A stretch of DNA of 64,000 bases. Source: Fen-1231 sp035286465 (lineage in GTDB: Bacteria > Gemmatimonadota > Gemmatimonadetes > Gemmatimonadales > Gemmatimonadaceae). The position numbers were made by a program, and so were the translations under genes. The stretch's first letter is position 1. Every line of letters starts with the position of its first letter. The notes beneath the pieces were generated by a model. It was not told the origin of the DNA. It did no database searches and saw nothing but the letters and a program-made list of their open reading frames with translations. The stretch lies in the NCBI GenBank assembly GCA_035286465.1, contig DATEDF010000051.1, positions 14,897-78,896 of the forward strand, written 5' to 3'. Positions 25,241-35,799 of the stretch are shown here, in pieces.

Positions 25241-28200
25241 CTACTTGATGTAGAACCAGCCCGTGGTCTTCGATCCATCGTTCCAGAAGGCGGTCACGAA
25301 ATAGTAGTGACCGGAGATGAATGTGCCTGGCGACGTATCGAGCCCGTAGGAGTAGTTCTTGTTCCTGTCCAGCTTGAAGACGTTCGAGCCCGAGAACGCG
25401 GTTGAACCTGGAACGACGCTCCCATTCGTTCCCCTGTCCTGCACGAGCAGATCGCCCGTCGCGTTCGAGACGGCCGTGCCCGATGCGGTCAGCAGCGTGC
25501 ACTTCACGGGGACATTCGACCCCTTGTTCTGGAACGACTTCGTGGTCGGCATCACGCTGTAGACCGGCGAGGCGAAGCAGTTGGACTGGACGTAGAGAAT
25601 CTGGAACGTCGCCGAGCCACTGCTGGAAAGCCAGTTCGTGCCGCCGCCGTAGGTTGCGTTGGCGGTCGCCGTCCCGACGATGTTTGACGTGTACGTCACC
25701 GGCGTTACGGCCTGATTGAGCGCGCCCGAGTCTGTGACTTCCGCCGAGCAGGGAGTCTGCGGCGAGCCGGTGAAGAGCACGGACACCAGACACGACACGG
25801 TCGTGACCGACGCGGCCTTCATGATCTCGAAGGTCTCCGAGTCACTGCTGCCTAGGTAGTTGCCGCCGGTGGGGAAGCTCGCGCTCGCCGTGGCGAAGCC
25901 GGCGTTGACGTTGTTCGAATAGGACACCGCCACCGTCTGACTCAGTACCGGGCCGGTGGCCGTCGCCGTGCACGGCGTCTGCGCCGAGCCGTTGTAGACG
26001 ACGGACGCGGGGCAGGTCACCGTCGTGACCGTCGGTGCCGGTGTGATCTGGAACGTCGCAGAACCGTTGCTCGGCAACCAGTTCGTGCCTCCGGCGTAGC
26101 TCGCGCTCGCGGTGGCCGTTCCGGCGTTCGTATTGTTCGAGTAGCTGACGCTGACGGTTGCGTTCAGGTTACCGGCGCCGGTGGCCGTCGCCGTGCACGG
26201 CGTCTGCGCCGAGCCGTTGAAGACGACGGACGCCGGGCACATCACGGCCGTGACCGTCGGCGCCTTCTCGATCTCGAAGGTCTTCGAATCGCTGCTCCCC
26301 AGATAGTTGCCGCCCGTGGGGAAGCCCGCGCTCACCGTAGCGGTGCCGGCGTTGACGTTATTCGAATAGGTCATGGTCAGCGACTGGCTCAGTGCCGGGC
26401 CGGTGACCGTCGCCGAGCACGGCGTCTGCGCCGAGCCGTTGTAGACGACAGACGCAGGGCACGTCACGGCTGTGACCGTGGGCGCCGGCGTGATTTGGAA
26501 CGTGCCGCTTCCTGATGCCGCGCCGTAGTTCCCCTGCGCGGCGAAGTTCGCCGTGGCGGCATACGAGCCCGCGTCGTGCGGCGGCGATGGAGCATACACG
26601 ACGGCAACGGGGCCGGGGTCCGCACCGCCCACGCCCGTCGCTTTCGCAGTACACGGCGACTGATCCGCGCCGTTGAAGACCACCGACGCGCACGTCACGG
26701 TCACCGTCGGGATCGCCTCGGCGATCGTGATCGTCGCGGTCGCCGTGACGGTGTTGTAGAGCGTAAGCCCGTCTCCGCACGTGACGGTCAGCGTCCGCGT
26801 GCCGATGTTCGTCGGCACCGAGCCGTCGCCGTCGTACGTGAGCGCGGGAGTGAGACCGTCCGAGCAGAAACCGCTCCCCGGATGCGGGAGTCCGTTGAAC
26901 ACGACGATTTCCCCGGTCGCTGTGGCCGTCGGAGTTCTCAAGAGCGCGCTCGCGGTGAACTTCTCGCTTCTCCGGATGACGCCGATCGGTGCGTCGCTTG
27001 AGACGAACGTGACGCCGTCCGGCGCGTCACCGCCGGCGGCTAGCGTCGCGATCAAGGTGTTGTTGTTGGTGCCGGGGGTCGGACCAATCGTCCAGCAGAT
27101 TCGCGTTTTGCCGAAGGCGTCGGTCGTCGTGGAGGTCGTCGAGACGAACCCGACCGTGAGGTCGCAGCTCCCCTGGAACGAGAGTTCGGGCGCGGCGGTT
27201 CCGCCGCCCGCCCCGATCGTCCACGAAACCGTCACGCCCTGCAGCTTGGTCCCCAAGTGCGTGGTGACGGTCATCTCTGGCCGGCACTCCGGTTCGACCT
27301 CGGTGCCCCATGGTGCGGCGACGGCCGTGCAGACGCCATTCGCCACCGTGGTGAGCTTCGGCCCGGGACCGCTCAGCCGCAGGTTTGCGGCCGGGACTCG
27401 CGTGGCCGACGCTGCGGGCGGGGCGAGCGTCTTCGGCGTGGGTGACTTCTTGAACTCGCCCGCCGTGCCGCCGACGCCGCCGGAGAAGCTGAGCTCCGGA
27501 TCGACCGCCCCGAACGGACTGAACTCGCCCGCCGTGCCGCCGACGCCGCCGCTGAAGGCCTCCCCTTGGCGGGCATAGAGCGCCTTCGGCAGAACGAGAC
27601 TCGCAAGCCGTCGGAGCCAGCCCGGTGCCTTCTCGAGCATGGCTGTCGAAGTCGGGCACTGGATGAAGCTCCCGTCGGCCGGCGGCGTGATCTCGAATCC
27701 GGTGCTCGCCTGATGACCGAGGCGCAAGCGCGCCCGGACGCTGGTCGGGATTCCCGGTGGCGGGCAGACGGCGACGACGGCTGCATTGGCAAGAGACGAG
27801 TTGTTCTCCGAGGTCATCGTGATCGCGACGAACCCGGGGTACTTGTCGAGCTTGGTGGTGAGGAGGTTTCCGTCAGGAAGCGGAACGAACTCGAGCACCG
27901 CGGGCTCGGTCACTGCTCCCGTGGGAAGTTGCGTTCCCGAGGTACCCGTGCTGCTGGTAATCGTCTGCGCCGGGTCCGTTGGGCTGATCAGCGACGCGTT
28001 CGCCGGGTCGGTGATTGTGATGGAGAGTCCGGCGTAGCAGAAAACGCCGTTCACCAGCGACACGACATCCGCGTCGCTGCCCGGAAGCCCGCCCTGCTTG
28101 TACTTCTTGAGGACGAACTCGACGATGTTGAACGCCTGAGCTTTCGCTCCGGCCAGGTCTCCGATGTCGAGCTTGTGCCGCAGGTTGTCCAGCTTCCCGT

Positions 28201-28420
28201 GCACGGAGTTCGCGTCCGGCGAGCCCGCCCCGAAGGCGGCGCCGGTGAGCGCGTGGAGATTATCGAGCGTCGTGCATTCGCCAGGTACGAGGTCGCTGCT
28301 GCGCGCGCCCGGCTTGATGATCGGCGCTGTGGGAAGAGTGCCGCTGGTCCTGGTGTCGCGGCACGACAGGAGCAGGAGTGCAGCGCCTGCGGAGATCAGG
28401 AGGGCAGAGGTGCGGCGCAT
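25241..28420 (-). CDS. large lipoprotein with tandem MBG-like repeats
   Basis: Surface lipoprotein, 1059 aa from ATG 28420 (MRRTSALLISAGAALLLLSC, lipobox LLSC); GTG 28456 would bury the signal peptide. The order is: an N-terminal helical domain (CTTLDNLHAL ... VFCYAGLSITITDPAN), a beta region, a twice-repeated SGGVGGTAGEF motif around residues 280-315, an Ig-like segment, five tandem repeats of about 73 aa each (T-C-x-A-S-V-V-x-N-G-x-x-Q-x-P-C core) of the MBG/bacterial Ig-like type, and a final domain (VPVKCTLLTASG ... GWFYIK). The repeats alternate in two variants. The gene downstream of which it lies (28666-31020) is a paralogue with another C-terminus. Function unknown; adhesion or matrix role is inferred. 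Confidence 0.75.
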   Translation of the reverse strand: MRRTSALLISAGAALLLLSCRDTRTSGTLPTAPIIKPGARSSDLVPGECTTLDNLHALTGAAFGAGSPDANSVHGKLDNLRHKLDIGDLAGAKAQAFNIVEFVLKKYKQGGLPGSDADVVSLVNGVFCYAGLSITITDPANASLISPTDPAQTITSSTGTSGTQLPTGAVTEPAVLEFVPLPDGNLLTTKLDKYPGFVAITMTSENNSSLANAAVVAVCPPPGIPTSVRARLRLGHQASTGFEITPPADGSFIQCPTSTAMLEKAPGWLRRLASLVLPKALYARQGEAFSGGVGGTAGEFSPFGAVDPELSFSGGVGGTAGEFKKSPTPKTLAPPAASATRVPAANLRLSGPGPKLTTVANGVCTAVAAPWGTEVEPECRPEMTVTTHLGTKLQGVTVSWTIGAGGGTAAPELSFQGSCDLTVGFVSTTSTTTDAFGKTRICWTIGPTPGTNNNTLIATLAAGGDAPDGVTFVSSDAPIGVIRRSEKFTASALLRTPTATATGEIVVFNGLPHPGSGFCSDGLTPALTYDGDGSVPTNIGTRTLTVTCGDGLTLYNTVTATATITIAEAIPTVTVTCASVVFNGADQSPCTAKATGVGGADPGPVAVVYAPSPPHDAGSYAATANFAAQGNYGAASGSGTFQITPAPTVTAVTCPASVVYNGSAQTPCSATVTGPALSQSLTMTYSNNVNAGTATVSAGFPTGGNYLGSSDSKTFEIEKAPTVTAVMCPASVVFNGSAQTPCTATATGAGNLNATVSVSYSNNTNAGTATASASYAGGTNWLPSNGSATFQITPAPTVTTVTCPASVVYNGSAQTPCTATATGPVLSQTVAVSYSNNVNAGFATASASFPTGGNYLGSSDSETFEIMKAASVTTVSCLVSVLFTGSPQTPCSAEVTDSGALNQAVTPVTYTSNIVGTATANATYGGGTNWLSSSGSATFQILYVQSNCFASPVYSVMPTTKSFQNKGSNVPVKCTLLTASGTAVSNATGDLLVQDRGTNGSVVPGSTAFSGSNVFKLDRNKNYSYGLDTSPGTFISGHYYFVTAFWNDGSKTTGWFYIK
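25590..26715 (-). repeat. five tandem protein-coding repeats (about 220 bp)
   Basis: Inside the lipoprotein gene, five units of about 219-228 bases encode the CPASVVxNGSAQTPC motif. Units 2 and 4 (in protein order) share NYLGSSDS and FEI, units 3 and 5 share GGTNWL and SATFQI, giving an A-B-A-B order that suggests duplication of a two-unit block. Boundaries are approximate. Confidence 0.75.
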
Positions 28421-28482
28421 CGGGGGGCGACTCCGTTTCAGGAAAGCGAGCATCACGCTCGTGGGCTATCCGCGCATTCGGT

Positions 28483-28518
28483 CACTTTTCAGCCAAGAGA
28501 ATGTCTGGCCGAAAAGTG
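28483..28518. promoter_or_regulatory. inverted repeat upstream of the MBG lipoprotein gene
   Basis: CACTTTTCAGCC (28483-28494) and GGCCGAAAAGTG (28507-28518) pair at 11 of 12 positions around a 12-base loop, 63 bases before the ATG at 28420. It could be an operator or a hairpin. The remaining 28421-28620 holds no gene. Confidence 0.4.
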
Positions 28519-28620
28519 CCACGCGCAAGGGACCTGCATCACAGATCCGTTCGTGGGCGCTTGGGAATCGGCGTGGCGCGGGCGCGTCGAGCGCCGCGAC
28601 CGATTGCTCAGGCTAGCGGC

Positions 28621-28648
28621 AAGGGCGGCTCCCGGAGGAGCCGCCCTT
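28621..28648 (-). terminator. hairpin downstream of the second lipoprotein
   Basis: Perfect 12-base stem AAGGGCGGCTCC with a 4-base loop, 17 bases after the stop of the minus-strand gene ending at 28666. It separates the two paralogous lipoprotein genes, which suggests they have separate transcripts. Confidence 0.65.
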
Positions 28649-28665
28649 CTTCGCAGGGCCGAGAA

Positions 28666-31020
28666 TCAGGGCCGCTGGACTGAGATGTGGTCGATGACCA
28701 AAGCCGACGGGTAATTGCGATTGCCATAATCCATCACGACGAAAAGAAGCTTGAACGTGCCAGTGGCCGGGATCGTGAATGACGAATGAATGAAACCCGT
28801 CGACCCGCCTTTCGTACCGACGGTATTGGGGTACTTGAGGGGTCCGAAGGTCACTCCGTCTAGTACTAGAGGGCCCGTGGCAACTCCATCAAAGAACGCC
28901 GTGGGTGGAGTGAGCGTCACACCCAAGCTGATCGCTGGCGGGGGGGGACCACCTAGAGCTGGTACAGCTCGGTCAACTGGGCCGGTCGTGTTTGCGTTCC
29001 CGAGGGTCGCGACGAACCCGTCGCTAGCGTTCAGCAGCTGTACGAACGTGAAGTCCGAGAAGGGGGTAGTGCCGTCGGTCGTCAGGAAGTTGAAATCCAA
29101 GCTGAGCACGTCGCCTGCTGCAGCCGAAAAAGTGGACGACTTGAGCGTTGTTCCCCCTGTTCCGCCGAAGGTCGTGTTGACAACCCCCGGCGTGGCGATG
29201 AACGCGAACTTGGTTCCCTGCGTCGGGCTCAGATTGGGGACTGCTGCCGAGGTGCCGCCCGTACCAGAGAGCGTCCATCCCGCCGGAATGCCGGCTTCAA
29301 AACTCTCGAAGAAGCCCGTTATGGTGATAGTCGCGGTGCTCTCGACCGTGTTGTAGCGCACGTTGCCGTCGCCGCACGTCACGGTCAGCGTGTACACGCC
29401 GATGTTGTGCGGCACGGATCCGCCGCTGTACGAGAGCACGGGCGTGAGGCCTTCCGAGCAGGTGCCGCTCCCGGGGTGGTCCAGGCCGTCGTAGGTCACG
29501 GTTTCGCCGACGGCGGTGGCGACCGGCGTTCTCTTGAGCGCACTCGCGGTGAACGTAACGACTGCCGGGACGAACATGACGCCGGCTGGCGCGTCACCGC
29601 CGGCACTCGGCCTCGCGCGCACCTTGTTGTTGTTTGTTCCAGGCGTGGGACCCATCGTCCAGCAGACGCGGGCCGTGCCGCTCGCATCCGTCGTCGTGGC
29701 TGCCGTCGAGCCGAACGTACCGCACGTCTGCGAACCCGACGCCTCGGCGGCGATCGTGCCGCCACCCGTCGTGTCGGTCCACGCGACCGGCACGCCCGTC
29801 AGAACGGTGCCGAGGTTCGTCGTGACCGTAATCTGCGGACGGCACAACGCCTCGACATCTGTGCCCCACGGATACGCGAGCGGCGCGACGCACACATCGC
29901 CAGACGCGTTGTTGAGGCGCGATCCCTGCGATCCGGGCCTGAGCAGGAAGTTCGGCGCGACGCGCGGCGACTTGGCCGGAGCCTGCGGTTCGAGCTTTCG
30001 CGGAACGGGCGACTTCTTGAACTCGCCCGCCGTGCCGCCGACGCCGCCCGAGAAGCTCAGCTCCGGATCCACCGGGCCGAAGTCACTGAACTCGCCGGCG
30101 GTGCCGCCGACGCCGCCGGAGAAGAACTCCTCTTGGCGCGCATAGAGCACCTTGGGCATCACGAGACTCGCGAGCGACCGCAGCCAGCGCGGCAACTTGG
30201 AGAGCTGGGCCGTCGAGGTTGGACACTGGAGGAAACTCGCGTCGGCCGTCGGCGCGATCTCGAAGCCGCCGATCGCCTTCTTATGTCCCAGGCGCAGCCG
30301 GTTGCGTACCGCGGTCGTCCACACGATCCCGGGTGCGGGGCAGATGCCCACGATCACGGAATCCGCGGGGCCGGCGCCCGACGCTGAGCCGACCGAGATC
30401 GCGAAGAAGCCGGCGTACTGGTCGAGCTTCGTTCCGAGCGGACCCCTGCCGTCGCCGGGCAAGATGTCGGCGATCGGTATGAACTCGAGAACCGTGGTCT
30501 CGGTGATCGAGCCGGGCGGAAGCTGCGTGCCTGCGTCGTTGTTTTTGCTCTTGACGGTCTGCGTGTCGGTCGCCGACGGCGGGACGACATTCGCGTTGGC
30601 CGGGTCGGTGATACTGATGGCGAGGCCGGCGTAACAGAAGACGTGGTTGATGAGTGACGTGACTTGCGCGGGCGTTCCCGTCGTCTCATTGGCCTTGAAC
30701 TTCTTGATGACGAAGTCGGTAATACTGAACGCCAGTGCTTGCGCCGCGGCGTAGTCGTGCTTGTTAATGGCGGCATTGAGTTTGCCGACATCCCCGTGAA
30801 CCTTGCCCCTGTCCTTGCCAGGGCGGATCACGGCGTTGATCTCCGCCTCGAGCACGTTTTGAGTAGTGCACGTGCCGGGCACCGGCGCCTCGGTCCTCGA
30901 GGGCCGGAGGATCTGGGGCGTTCGCGGCGAGGTTGGAAGGACGTCGCGCCGCTGGTCCGAACAGGAGAGCGAGAAAAGAACTGCGGCCGCTACGAGGACC
31001 GAAACGTGGGCTCTGCGCAT
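28666..31020 (-). CDS. large lipoprotein, paralogue of the MBG lipoprotein
   Basis: Lipoprotein of 784 aa (MRRAHVSVLVAAAVLFSLSC, lipobox SLSC). The first 550 residues run parallel to the gene at 25241-28420: the CTTQNVL helical domain, VFCYAGLAISITDPAN, the CPTSTAQL segment, two SGGVGGTAGEF motifs, the PWGTDVEALCRP segment and WTMGPTPGTNNN. After TATITI it differs: instead of MBG repeats there is a beta-sandwich (FFESFEAGIPAGWTLSG ... VIDHISVQRP) like carbohydrate-binding or jelly-roll domains of secreted proteins. Paralogues with swapped C-termini suggest modular evolution. Function unknown. Confidence 0.72.
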   Translation of the reverse strand: MRRAHVSVLVAAAVLFSLSCSDQRRDVLPTSPRTPQILRPSRTEAPVPGTCTTQNVLEAEINAVIRPGKDRGKVHGDVGKLNAAINKHDYAAAQALAFSITDFVIKKFKANETTGTPAQVTSLINHVFCYAGLAISITDPANANVVPPSATDTQTVKSKNNDAGTQLPPGSITETTVLEFIPIADILPGDGRGPLGTKLDQYAGFFAISVGSASGAGPADSVIVGICPAPGIVWTTAVRNRLRLGHKKAIGGFEIAPTADASFLQCPTSTAQLSKLPRWLRSLASLVMPKVLYARQEEFFSGGVGGTAGEFSDFGPVDPELSFSGGVGGTAGEFKKSPVPRKLEPQAPAKSPRVAPNFLLRPGSQGSRLNNASGDVCVAPLAYPWGTDVEALCRPQITVTTNLGTVLTGVPVAWTDTTGGGTIAAEASGSQTCGTFGSTAATTTDASGTARVCWTMGPTPGTNNNKVRARPSAGGDAPAGVMFVPAVVTFTASALKRTPVATAVGETVTYDGLDHPGSGTCSEGLTPVLSYSGGSVPHNIGVYTLTVTCGDGNVRYNTVESTATITITGFFESFEAGIPAGWTLSGTGGTSAAVPNLSPTQGTKFAFIATPGVVNTTFGGTGGTTLKSSTFSAAAGDVLSLDFNFLTTDGTTPFSDFTFVQLLNASDGFVATLGNANTTGPVDRAVPALGGPPPPAISLGVTLTPPTAFFDGVATGPLVLDGVTFGPLKYPNTVGTKGGSTGFIHSSFTIPATGTFKLLFVVMDYGNRNYPSALVIDHISVQRP

Positions 31021-31158
31021 GACTCGGCTCTCCAGAACTGCGGGGGACCGCCGGCGGAGGAGCGTGGAGGAACGCCACCCCTCTCATCCGGGCGCGCTTA
31101 AGACGGAAGCGGCAGAATGTAACCGTTGCGCCGATTTCCGCCAGTGTCGCGCTTTAGT

Positions 31159-33843
<2,685 letters not shown>

Positions 33844-33925
33844 CAGGGGGGTCGAGGGGTGGCGGACCGTGTGCTGACAAATAGAGCGTTGCCGATGGGA
33901 AACGACAACTGCGAGTGGACAGCGG

Positions 33926-33978
33926 TCAGCCGTCAGTTCTCGACTGTCAGCTGCTGACGGCTGATGACTGACGGCTGA
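33926..33978. repeat. TCAGCCGTCAGT inverted repeat
   Basis: TCAGCCGTCAGT (33926-33937) and ACTGACGGCTGA (33967-33978) are perfect complements, and extra GCTGACGGCTGA words lie between and after them (to 33984). It sits in the divergent kinase/etfB intergenic region and may be an interspersed repeat or a regulatory hairpin. Confidence 0.6.
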
Positions 33979-34029
33979 CGGCTGTAGACTCGCTTTTGCG
34001 GTACTGGTGCGCGCGCTAGCTTACCCCCC

Positions 34030-34782
34030 GTGAAGATCGCCGTCTGCGTCAAGCGCGTCCCCGATCAGGACGTCCGCTTCAAGATCGCCCCGGGCGGCAC
34101 GGCCGTGGACGAGACCGGCCTCAAGTACGACCTCTCGGATTTCGACGGCTTCGCCGTCGAGGTCGCGGTCCAGATCACCGAGAAGCAGGGCGCCGGCGAG
34201 GTCACCGTGATCTCGCTGGGCGGCGACGTCGTGCAGGAGTCGTTGCGCAAGGCGCTCTCGATCGGCGCCCATCGCGCGGTGCAGCTCAAGCACGACGCGC
34301 CCGTCCACGATGGGCACGCGATCGCGACGGCGCTGGCCGCTGAGTTGAAAGGGGGCGCGTTCGACATCGTGATGTTCGGCCGGATGGCGGTGGACACGCA
34401 GAACCGCTCGGTGGGCGTGCTCGCCGCCGAGTTGCTCGGGCTCCCGGTGATCTCGGCGATCTCGAAGCTCGATGTGGCCGACGGTGTGGTGAAGGCGCGG
34501 CGCGAGCTGGAGGGGGCGTACGAGCTGATCGAGTGCCCGCTCCCGGCGGTCGTGACGATTGACGAGGGGATCGCGCGGCCGCGTTATCCCTCGCTCAAGG
34601 GGATCATGGCGGCGAAGAAGAAGCCGCTCGAGGTTCGGCCGGCGCAGCTTGGCGAGCAGCGCTACGTGCTGGAGAGGCTCGAGCTGCCGCCCGAGCGTTC
34701 GGGCGGGCGCATCATCGGCGAGGGGCCGGACGCGGTGCCCGAGCTGGTGCGCCTATTAAAGGAAGAGGCGAAGGTACTCTGA
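34030..34782 (+). CDS. etfB: electron transfer flavoprotein subunit beta
   Basis: ETF beta subunit, 250 aa. MKIAVCVKRVPDQD at the N-terminus, VTVISLGGDVVQESLRKAL and the DTQNRSVGVLAAELLGLP adenine-nucleotide segment are typical. With EtfA it carries electrons from acyl-CoA dehydrogenases (GcdH is encoded at 22857) to the quinone pool. The start is GTG at 34030. It shares bases with the etfA start (TGATG), and the membrane oxidoreductase follows, so the three genes form one operon. Confidence 0.95.
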   Translation: MKIAVCVKRVPDQDVRFKIAPGGTAVDETGLKYDLSDFDGFAVEVAVQITEKQGAGEVTVISLGGDVVQESLRKALSIGAHRAVQLKHDAPVHDGHAIATALAAELKGGAFDIVMFGRMAVDTQNRSVGVLAAELLGLPVISAISKLDVADGVVKARRELEGAYELIECPLPAVVTIDEGIARPRYPSLKGIMAAKKKPLEVRPAQLGEQRYVLERLELPPERSGGRIIGEGPDAVPELVRLLKEEAKVL

Positions 34783-35777
34783 TGGCCGGGGAACAGAACG
34801 TTTTCGCCTTCGTCGAGACGCGGCTCGGGGGGATGCGGCGTGTGGCGCTCGAGACCGTGACCGCGGCGCGGCGCGTGGCCGACGGCACGGGTGGCGCGGT
34901 GCACGCGATGCTCGCGGGCGCGCCCGGCGTCGGCGGCTTGGCGCCCCGATGCGGCGTGTGCGGCGCCGACGTCGTGCTCGTGCTGGAGCACGCGGGCTTC
35001 ACGAACTACAATCCCGAGGCGCTCGCCGCGACGATCGCCGCGCGCTTGCAGGGCGGGGGCTACCGGGCCGCGTTCTTCTGCGCCAGCGCGCAGGGGCACG
35101 ATTTGGTCGCGCGCGTGGCGGCGAAGCTCGGACTTCCGTACGCGTCCGACGTGATCGAGTTCACGGTGGCCGCGGACGACGTGCGGGTGAAGCACCCCGG
35201 CTACACGAACAAGGTGATCCACGCGCTCGCGCTGAAGGCCGTGCCGGCGCTCGTCTCGCTCCGCGCGGGCGCGGTGCTCCCGGTGGAGAATGGTCGGCCC
35301 GGCGTGGTGGAGGCGATCGCGCCGGCCATTGATCCGGCCACGGTGCGCGTGAAGGTGACGCACACGGAGCCGGCCGCGGGCGGCAAGCTCGACCTGGGTG
35401 ATGCGCCGGTGATCGTCTCGGGCGGGCGCGGGCTCAAGGAGGCGGCGAACTTCAAGCTGGTGGAGGATCTCGCGGCGGCATTCGGGAACGCCGCGGTGGG
35501 GGCAACGCGCGCGGTGACGGACGACGGCTGGCGTCCGCACTCGGATCAGATCGGCCAGACCGGGCGACTCGTGTCGCCCGACCTGTATATCGCGTGCGGG
35601 ATCTCCGGCGCGATCCAGCACCTGGCGGGGATGCGCACGTCGAAGACGATCGTCGCGATCAACAAGGACAAGGACGCGCCGATCTTCCAGGTGGCCGACT
35701 ACGGCATCGTGGGCGACGTGCTGCAGGTGTTGCCGGTGCTCACGGCGGCCGTTCGCGAAGCGAAGAAGGGCGGGTGA
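34782..35777 (+). CDS. etfA: electron transfer flavoprotein subunit alpha
   Basis: ETF alpha subunit, 331 aa. The N-terminal domain contains CGADVVLVLEH; the C-terminal FAD domain shows VSGGRGLKEAANF, GATRAVTDDGWRPHSDQIGQTGR and YIACGISGAIQHLAGM, the classical FAD-binding signature. Overlaps etfB by one base; the next gene starts 23 bases downstream. Acts in the cytoplasm as electron carrier to the adjacent membrane Fe-S protein. Confidence 0.95.
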   Translation: MAGEQNVFAFVETRLGGMRRVALETVTAARRVADGTGGAVHAMLAGAPGVGGLAPRCGVCGADVVLVLEHAGFTNYNPEALAATIAARLQGGGYRAAFFCASAQGHDLVARVAAKLGLPYASDVIEFTVAADDVRVKHPGYTNKVIHALALKAVPALVSLRAGAVLPVENGRPGVVEAIAPAIDPATVRVKVTHTEPAAGGKLDLGDAPVIVSGGRGLKEAANFKLVEDLAAAFGNAAVGATRAVTDDGWRPHSDQIGQTGRLVSPDLYIACGISGAIQHLAGMRTSKTIVAINKDKDAPIFQVADYGIVGDVLQVLPVLTAAVREAKKGG

Positions 35778-35799
35778 CCATCACACGCTGAGGGCGCCG

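Noticed and set aside
25590..26715. CRISPR array
   Set aside because: The repeats are 220-base protein-coding units, not short palindromic repeats with spacers.
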